DNA of 64,000 bases from Promerops cafer (Eukaryota > Chordata > Aves > Passeriformes > Nectariniidae). Each line of letters opens with the position of its first letter. The stretch's first letter is position 1. This document shows positions 37,976 through 46,900 of this stretch, in pieces. A program made the position numbers and the translations under genes. The stretch covers positions 124,001 to 188,000 of the forward strand of contig VZSE01014410.1 in the NCBI GenBank assembly GCA_013398275.1, in the 5' to 3' direction. Below the pieces are notes generated by a model that saw only the letters and a program-made list of their open reading frames with translations, did no database searches and was not told the DNA's origin.

Positions 37976-40900
37976 GCCCTGTATAATGAAGCACATATCT
38001 AGCACAAAAAAACCGGAGCCTTGCATTTGCTCCGAGGACGGCTCTGCAAGCGCTCCAGGGGGTTTCTCCAGAAAGACAAGGGGGAAAAAAAAGCGAAGGA
38101 AAAAAGGCGTTTTGGCTGTTCATCACCCAGGGAGGACACGGAGCAGCTGTGGGGACTGGTCCCAGCACAGGGGACAGCTTTCCCAGCCAGCTGCTCGGCG
38201 CAGCCCGGCACAGCTGGAGCCTTTGGGGACCCATGGGTGGCCGGAGCGGTTCAGGTGCGGAGCGAGCCCGGCAGAGCCCAGCCCTTCGCCCGGACTAACT
38301 CTCATCCCTTCCCCGCCTCCCCCCGCGCCGGTTTAAAATACACGGAGTGGTTAAATAGCAGGAAACACCCGAAGCAAAAATACCGCGGGCAGGAACCCAG
38401 GGGCACAGGGGACACGCAAGAGCAAGGAGCGGATTTCCTCCCCAAAACATCGCACCTCCGACGGGGACCGTCACCCTGCCGCGGGCTGGCCCGGGCCGCC
38501 AGCGCCCTGTCACTCGTCCTCGAGTGCCTTCACCCTCCAGCAGGGCTCTGCCAGCTCCCCAGAGGGAGAAACAGCTTTTTATTCTCTCTGGTTTGTTCTC
38601 CCTCCATAATGGGGTCTTTTGTTCAAAGATGTCCCACAGTGACTTGCAAATGTTAGTGGGGGGGAAATTGTTTTATCTATATCTATATATCTGTTATCAG
38701 TGGGTTAATAAGTTATATTGGTTATCAAATAAGACACATTTATTATCGTTCAAATTTATCAAAATTCATCAAATAAGACATATTTATTCTTCTCAAATGG
38801 GAAATTATATATGTATATAAAATCTCAAATGGGATATATATATACATGTGTATATATAAAAATCTCAGATTGGACATATGTTACTCTCAAATGGAGCACA
38901 TATGTATAATCTCAAATGGGACATACATATACAATCTCAAATGAAAAACATGTATAAAAAATCTCAAATGGGATATAGAAGTGTATATATAATCTCAAGT
39001 GGGTTCATGTAGGACCAGAGGGTACAAAGCACATCCAGCAGATTTCTGAGCATTTAAATTTTAGGAGGATTTTGATGATCAGAGCAGTGACACTTAGGTT
39101 TAGGACTACTGTAGATCTAGATTTAACAAGAGGTACAGCATTTCAGATTTCAGCCATCTCAGGTCACAAATTGATGCCACCACGTGTCCTGGATGTCCAG
39201 GGATGTGCTGGACCAGGCAGCACAGGGGCAGATGGGATCACCACCAAACCACAGCCTGACTGCAGACTGGCTACCTCTGCGGGTGAGAAAGAGAAAAGGT
39301 TTTTATAGAGAGATAACGAGCAGCCAAACCTCAAAAGCTGGGAGGTTCCCACAGCAAACCAGCAAATGCTTGTTAGAGACAGGAGGTTAATCGCTGGCAA
39401 GGATTAATTCAGCATCTCTTCAAAAGAGCAACTCTCGGGACTCAGATGGGGCCCTTCCCTCACGAGGTGACTGGCTCGACTAAGGCCAGTCACCCAGGGA
39501 GCCCCAGCGTGGAGAGGACCCACCAGCGTTAATCCTGGTGGGAACAAGGAGCCTCCTGAGCAGCTCTGCCCTCCCAGGCAGCGCTGGGATGGGGGGGAGC
39601 CGGCAGCTGCCTGCAGCCCTGCCCACCAGGGGTTAACCGCCCACGGAGGAGCCTCCGGTGCACGCTCACGTCATGGAAACACTGGAGTAACCACAATTTT
39701 CTCTACTGCCTTTTGGCTCCAGTTTGTTCAACACTGCTACACTTCCAGCCCGGATCTCTGCTACCTGTTTTCCAGCGAGGTAGCTGGTACCAACAGCAGC
39801 TCCACTGAGCAGCCGGGGGTTTTTTTTAAATATAGGTTATTGTTATACTTTCTGCTTCCTGTGCTACCAACACTGAAATACAAAATAAAGAATAATGAAC
39901 GGGCTGTGGGGTTCGTGCTTTCTGAGTTTTCTGCGTATGAATATTGCACTGGGTTGGACTGAACCCCCAGACAGCTCTGTCCTGCTGCCACCCACCCACC
40001 CAGAGTGGCCACAGGCCTCTTCTCCATCCATCCCTTCCACCCATCCCAGTGCCCTCAGCATCAGCTGTTTCTCCTGCCCAAAGTGCTCCAGCTGAGCAGG
40101 AGGGGATGCCTGCATTGCCTTCACCTCATCTGAGATGCCATGGGAGGTCATCCATGTGTGCTAGGTGAGAACCAGGGGAAAGAGAAGGGAAAAAAAGGGG
40201 GTGAAAAGGGGAAAAAAATAAAGAAAAGATAAAAAAGCAAGCAGAAAAACCCAACACTCTCCTGATAACCATCACCTGCCTTAGTATTTCTACCCTGTAA
40301 CTGAGACCATGAGTGCCAGCAGTGCCAGAAAACACCACCCTGCTCAGCTCCTGGTCCACATCCCACTCCCAGTGCCTCCCCTCTGGAATGCTCTTCCAGC
40401 CCATTACTGCACTAACCCACATCCCACCAGCCAGCCCAGCCTCATCTCTGCAGCTCCACTGCTCATCATCAGCAGAGGGAAGCAAGGGACTGGGCAGGGA
40501 GCACTGCCTACGTGCCCTGATGGGCTTCTCCCATCGAGAATAATAAATAGGAATTCTAGAGCATCCTTGTGCAATGTCAGCACCCACGTGTCCGGCATTA
40601 CGTGCCCAAAGGGGTTTGTTATTCTGCTTTTAATGCCCTAATCCCCCATGGAACACAGCCCAGGTGGTGCTCTTAACTTTCAGTCCTCCTTTGAGCAGCC
40701 CTGAAAACATTAATGGGGATGGAGCATCCACTGGCCCTCCAGGTGAGCTCGAAGGACCAAGAGAAGGGTTTTGAGGCTGGTCCAGCCTCAGCAATGCCTC
40801 ACAGGGAGGAGCCCCTTTCCCAGGAGTGGGGCAGCACCAGCTGGGAAAAAGGCACAGGATGCAAACACTGAACATCTGGCTCACAGCTTACAAAAAATAA

Positions 40901-43900
40901 CCCTAAAACCCCCCCCAACAAGATTTTGGAGGGGTATCAGCATCCCAACCGACTCCGCAAGCACTGTGTGTGGGAGAAAAATCAAAGCTGGCTCCTCTAG
41001 AGGTTTGAGCATATGAAAAAGCATCAAACCACCTCATTTTTCAGGACTATGAAAATAGAAGCACGTCGGGGCCGCCAGCAGCCCTGTGAGGTTTCTGATC
41101 CCTTTTGATGGCCAGTTCAGATCCCTGATGCAAATCACAGGAAAGCACCAGGAACGCTCCTCTCCAGGGAGGTTTTGTGCACAGAGGATCAGCCATGGTT
41201 TTGAGTGCTGCACGGGGCAGCTGTCACCACCAGAAACAACAACCATCTGCTTTAGGTCACTTGAAGTCTCCCTTGCTCAGCCCTGCTCTGTGCCAGCATT
41301 TGCAACCCTGGCCCCTTGTCAGGGATGTACCGTGGGGCCCATGCCAGAGGCATCACCTGGGCTGTGGCTGTGCCAGGACAGACCCAACCCGCAGCCAGGA
41401 GCCTCCTGTTCTCACACCATCCCTTCTGCAGAGCAGATCAAACACAGAGCAAAAAGGCAGCAGCTTGGATGCTTCTCAAAAATTGAAATTCTCCTTGGGA
41501 GGAAGAAAGCAACAGCAACACCAGGCATAGAGTGATGCTTTTTACTCAAGAAAAATGGGTTTGAGGGAAGCTTTAGAAAGGAAAACTTACTTGCAACATA
41601 AATATCAATAGGATTTTTCAGGGATTTACTGAATGACCACAGAAATGGAACACTTCAAATCAGATCTGCAGGGAAGAAAAGGCTTAAAACATGCAGAGAG
41701 ACCACTGGCGCTGAAATGGCAAAGAGCAGAGGTGTGACTTTGTGGTGATGGCAAGTATGGCTCTAGGATGGATGGCCATAAACTCTTGGCTGGCGTAGGG
41801 ACTTCAAAAGAGACACCTGAATTACTGGGGAAAAGGATTACCCTGGGAGAAGGGGGGTATTTTGCTGCTAATGGTGTTTTTGGAGGACATGTTCCAGCCC
41901 CTTACTGGAAGCAGCACATCCCAATCCAGCATCTGGGCACACACAGTGCATCCAGCTCCTCTTAAATCAGTGTTTTGTAGCACCAGCTCTACCACCCCCA
42001 GCTTTAAAACCAGCAATGAAATAAAAATATTCATGAAATAACACTTGTGCCACAAGGCAGACCAACCCCAGGGGTAAACAAGACTTGCAGGCACAATCTC
42101 TTCTCCCACAGCAGAGTTTCTGTGTCTTCTTGCCCTGCAAATCTTCCTTCCCTGGTTCCTGCAGCATTTAGACAGCAGATGTCAGTTTTTCTGAACACTG
42201 CTCTTGATTCACAGTGTTTTTTAAAGGTAGGTGTGAATGCAGGTAACCTCAGAGGATGGCACAGAGAAGAAAATCCCAAGTCTCCTCGTCAATTACGAAA
42301 ACTTTGTGTAGCCTCTCCCCAAATTTGAAGGCACTCACAAGGTTTGAATGCCTCAGCATGTCTCCTCAGGGAAAGGATTTGGAGGAGGAGGAAAAAACCC
42401 CACAACCCGTAGCATGTTTATGAATCAGACTGCTAAGCGTGTGTTTCGGGGGTGGAAAAGGTGGGCGATGCACAGAGGAACAGAGCGCAGAGTTTGATGA
42501 GTCAGAAAATGCTGCTTTTCCTCTTCTTACTGCCACCTCAAAAATTTCAGCGTGAAATAGAAATTTTATTTCTTCTTCCTTTTTTTTTTTTTTTTTTTTT
42601 TTGTCAAGAGGGAGCTGGANTCCTCTTCTTACTGCCCCCTAAAAAATTTCAGCGTGAAAAAAAAATTTTATTTTTTTTTCCTTTTTTTTTTTTTTTATTA
42701 TTGTCAAGAGAGAGCTGGAGCATAACCTTGGCTCGTTAGCAACCGCCAGCAGCTAATTCAACGTCAAGCCCCGCTCCGCGGGCGGAGAACGCACAGACAG
42801 GGGCACGGCGGATGTACACACACATCCTGGGAAAAGGATGCAAATAAATCATGTATCAGGGCTGTTTCTAGCAAAAGAGGGGCTCAGACGTGTGCTCATG
42901 CCAGCTCCTTGAGAATGAGCCTCGGTGGGTTTGAGGAGAGTAGCAGCACAGCCCCGGCTGGATTTGGGCTCGGGGATGTCTCCTTGTCCTGCCCGGGCAG
43001 GCTTGGCACGCACATGGGAAAATATACACAAAGATTTGGGGATCCTGAGTGAGGCTCACAGAGACACAGGGAGGTGTGCTGGAAAAAACAAGCAAATTTG
43101 CTGGTGGGCTTTGAGCTGAACTGGTGCTGGTTTGAATAACCCTTAGGCAGAGCTGCACTGCACCTTCAGCAAGGCTCGGGGTCTGCAGAGCATCGGGCAC
43201 CGTGGTGGGGTCACCCCCGAGCAGGGCGGGTACAGAGGAGGATGGGTGAGCCCCCAGGGAGGGCGGATGGGCAGGATGGTCCTGCCCAGCTGAGTTTCCA
43301 ACTGCAGCAGGGCTTCTGCTTCGGAGTCAGAGGAGATGAAACACGAGATGAGATAAACACCCCTATGGCTGAAGCCTCGAGTTTGACTCTGCTGACATTC
43401 ACAGCCCATTTAGGTTACCGATGGAGCAAATAAAATTATGCATACGCATTAATGCCACCAATATCCTGCCTGAAATGTATGCTCATTTACACTCAGAAAT
43501 CCATTTAGAAGAGAGAAATCAGAGCTATATTTAAAACAGAAAAATCACTTGTCTGTCCACAAAGCAACCCCTGTTTACATCTGTTGTTCCTTGGCGAAAG
43601 TCAAATCATTTCAAGGGAAATTGTGCCCCTGGTTTTACATTTAGGAAGGGTGCATGCCCGTACCCACCTGCTCAGTCTGATATAAAATAACAGATGTGCA
43701 TTTGGTTATTTTTGTTTGCTTGGGGTTTTTTTAAAGTTTTGTAGTCTAAAAGCAACCTGTGGAGCTTGGAGCTGGTGGACAGGATGAGGTATAGGGAAGC
43801 ACCTGCCAGGCACATGTGAGACATCCAAAGCATTTATTAATTAAAATTGACTTGGGAGATTCAGAATTGCCATGGTGAGACCTAAATGTTCTGCAGCTTC

Positions 43901-46900
43901 TCCAGTTTCCTTGGCAAATGAAAGGCCATGCTGACAGCACTGATGACAGAGCTGAAACGAGAACACAAGTTCTTCCTGATGGAGAAATATCTTCTTCCAC
44001 TCCAGTAATCTGTACCACACTGCTTGGCTCCCCAGCCACGAACTGGAGATACCAAATAATCCGCATTGCCCTCTGCTTCCTCCTGCAAATGTGTTTGTGA
44101 GCACTGGATCTGAAAAAACAATTTTAAGCTCCAAAAGAATACCGCCCCCAAAAAATAAAATAATTTTATATCAGTCACACCAATGACGACTGCTTCTCAC
44201 TTCACGTCAGAGCTCGTTGCAGCTCATATTTTTTTAAATGCAATAAAAAAAGCAGCAGGCAGCAGCTCTATGAAGCATGTCAGGAGGCAGTTTTTCAGAA
44301 AGATGATGTATTTTAGATTGTGATTCACGACCACACTGGCAGTTTGGAGTTCAAGATTAGAAGGAAATGAATGAATACGAGACAGGAGGGTGGGAAAATG
44401 AAAGTAGATGGAGTTTAAGGCCTGCTCTGCACTTTGAGCCACACAAGATTTTTCTTCCCCTTCTGTGCAAGCTCAAACGAGTCACCCAACTGCCCCACAC
44501 TTCTGCTGCCAGAGTCTGATTTAAACCTAAATTGAAATGCAGTTTAATACAGCCCATCTCCAAGCCCAGCTCGTTGTCCCAAGCTGCTCCCTTGTGGCAT
44601 CCTCACCCCAAGCAGCTCTCCTGAACAGGACACCCAAGGGTATCCCGGCACAGCCAAGGAGGTTGGTGCCTGCTGCCACAACACAACCTGCAAGATCTCA
44701 CCATGCTGAAAAAACCCCCCACTTGTTGCTTAAAATCAAGGTTTTAAACCAAGCAAACCACACAGGTCCCTATCTGCATGGTTTTATGCTGTTCTAAACT
44801 GCCTATGTCTCATTTGCACCATGAGAAAAATATAAATACTGCTCAGAAATTCAGAATTCTTAAAAACCTTTGACCACATTTCACTGAGGGTTGCACTGCC
44901 CACATCACTGCTCTCCACATTCAGGCACATCACTGCGAGCTGTGCAGTACAGGAGCTGCAGAGCTGTGCTTGGAAAGTGAAAGACACAGGACACCCCAAA
45001 GTCAGAAGCTCTTGTGAACCAACAGTCTGTGAGAAACTCAGTGCTGAAGTGCATGGGAAACAAAACTGCCAAGCGAGGAGACTACAGAGCCACTGCTTGC
45101 AAGAGGAGGAAGCAAAAAGAAAACAAATTAAAGGCAAACTAATTGCCACCACGAATCCTTTGCTCTGCACCTACGTCACACCTTTGAGCTCCCTTTTTCA
45201 AGGCAGAGCCCGGTGCCACTGAGCAGCCAACGTGCCTGACTCAGTGATGGTGATTCACTCGGGCAAACAGAGGGACAAAGCCACCAGGAGCCCCACAGTG
45301 GTGATGCCCGTCGGTGACACCCTGCTGCACAGCACAGACACCCTTCAGCCACGTGTTCCTGTGGGGCCAGGGCATGGCACAGAAATTGGCTGCAATTATA
45401 TCCTGAAATCAGACCAACCACCTGCTTGATAAGGATGTATTTTGCATTAAGGATGTATTTTGCCTTCAGCCCCCAAAGCAGAGGGGCTCCTTCTAGTTAA
45501 CCAGACAGGTCCCCAGCTGCCCTTCTCCAAAATCAGGCCTTACAGGGGCAGATGTGCTGCTCCATTGCTTGCAGCTCGTGCAGAGCTCCCAAGCACAGCC
45601 CTGACCATGCTGGCTCAGGGAACGGAGCTGAAGCTGCCTGGGACAGGGAGCACGGGTGGGATGGGGGGCCCTGAGCACAGCTCAGCACAGGATGGCTGCT
45701 CACAGGCCTGGAGGAGTCACAGCCCTTTGATCCCACCTCACACAGCCCTCCCAACAAGCAGAGATGTGGACAGCAATCCTGCCAGCACCTGCTCAGGCTT
45801 TCCTTAGCCTCATCCATGAGGATCAAGCAAAAAGCAGATGCAACAAGCTCCAACCCAGGAGAGAGTTTACACACTTGTCTCCTTGCAGAAGTTTGAGAAG
45901 GGACTCACTACTCCAAAGCACTGGAGCAAACCACCCTAAAACCCTCCTATTTCCTGTGCAGAGTCAACGACCGACCTCGGTCACGGCCTGAACAAAGCCA
46001 CCCTAAAATCACCTGGGTAAGTCCAGACACCCCAGCCAGCCCCTCCTGGGCACACTGAACGCTTTCAAAACACACGTTTAAAAATTCCCTTTGTCAATGC
46101 CGTGAAGATGCCCAGCCGCTCGCAGAGGCTCCCCCGGGTCAGTGTGACACCCGGCGGGGCCGGTACACGGACGGTGCCCCCACCAGCCCTCCCTCTCCCA
46201 CAGCAGCACCCGGTAGGGGCGAGCGAGATCCCCCCACCACGACACCTCTCACGGCTGTTTTGGGGCTTCCCTCTGTCGCCCACAGGCAGTGAGACCTTCC
46301 CCTCTTTCCTTCCTGGTAACAAGATATCGCTGTCCCTCCCCGCTCTCTGTCACTCCGCCAGCGGAATTAACACCCCGCTAATTGCCGACGTTCCTGGCCG
46401 CCCGTACCTGCAGTAATTAGCCTTTAATTAAAGCCAGTAAATACTGCCCTAATCAACAGGTGTCCCGCGGCACATCCCCACCGATCCTCTGCACAGCCAA
46501 GGCCGGGAGGATGCTCCGGGGGGACCCATGGCAGCACCCCGGACCTTTCCGGTGCCGGCGGGGAGGATCCCGGTCCACATCCCCATCCCAGTCCCGGTCC
46601 CGGTCGGGAGGGTCCCGATGGAGGGTCCCAGCCGGGATGCCGGTGTCCCGTTAGCGNCCCCCGCGCTGCGGCACCATCCCCGCTGCCGCCCGGCCGGGCC
46701 GTGGCAAGGGTCGGAAGGGACCTTAAAGCTCATCTCGTGCCACTCCCTGCCGTGGCAGGGACACCTTCCACTACCGCAGGTTGAGCCAAGCCCCGTCCAG
46801 CCTGGCCCTGGACTCTTCCAGGGATCCAGGGGCAGACACAGCCTCCCTGGGCAACCTGTGCCAGGGCCTCCCCACCCTCACAGGGAAGAATTTCCTCCTC

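Noticed and set aside
37197..38336. 379-codon open frame on the plus strand, the longest in the window
   Set aside because: It runs through the AAT microsatellite as poly-Asn and through CpG-rich sequence that lacks stops. There is no family likeness and no conserved motif, so it is a composition artefact.
38790..39003. CRISPR-like array
   Set aside because: The units are imperfect and the spacers are TATATA-rich and irregular. The genome is vertebrate, so this is a minisatellite.
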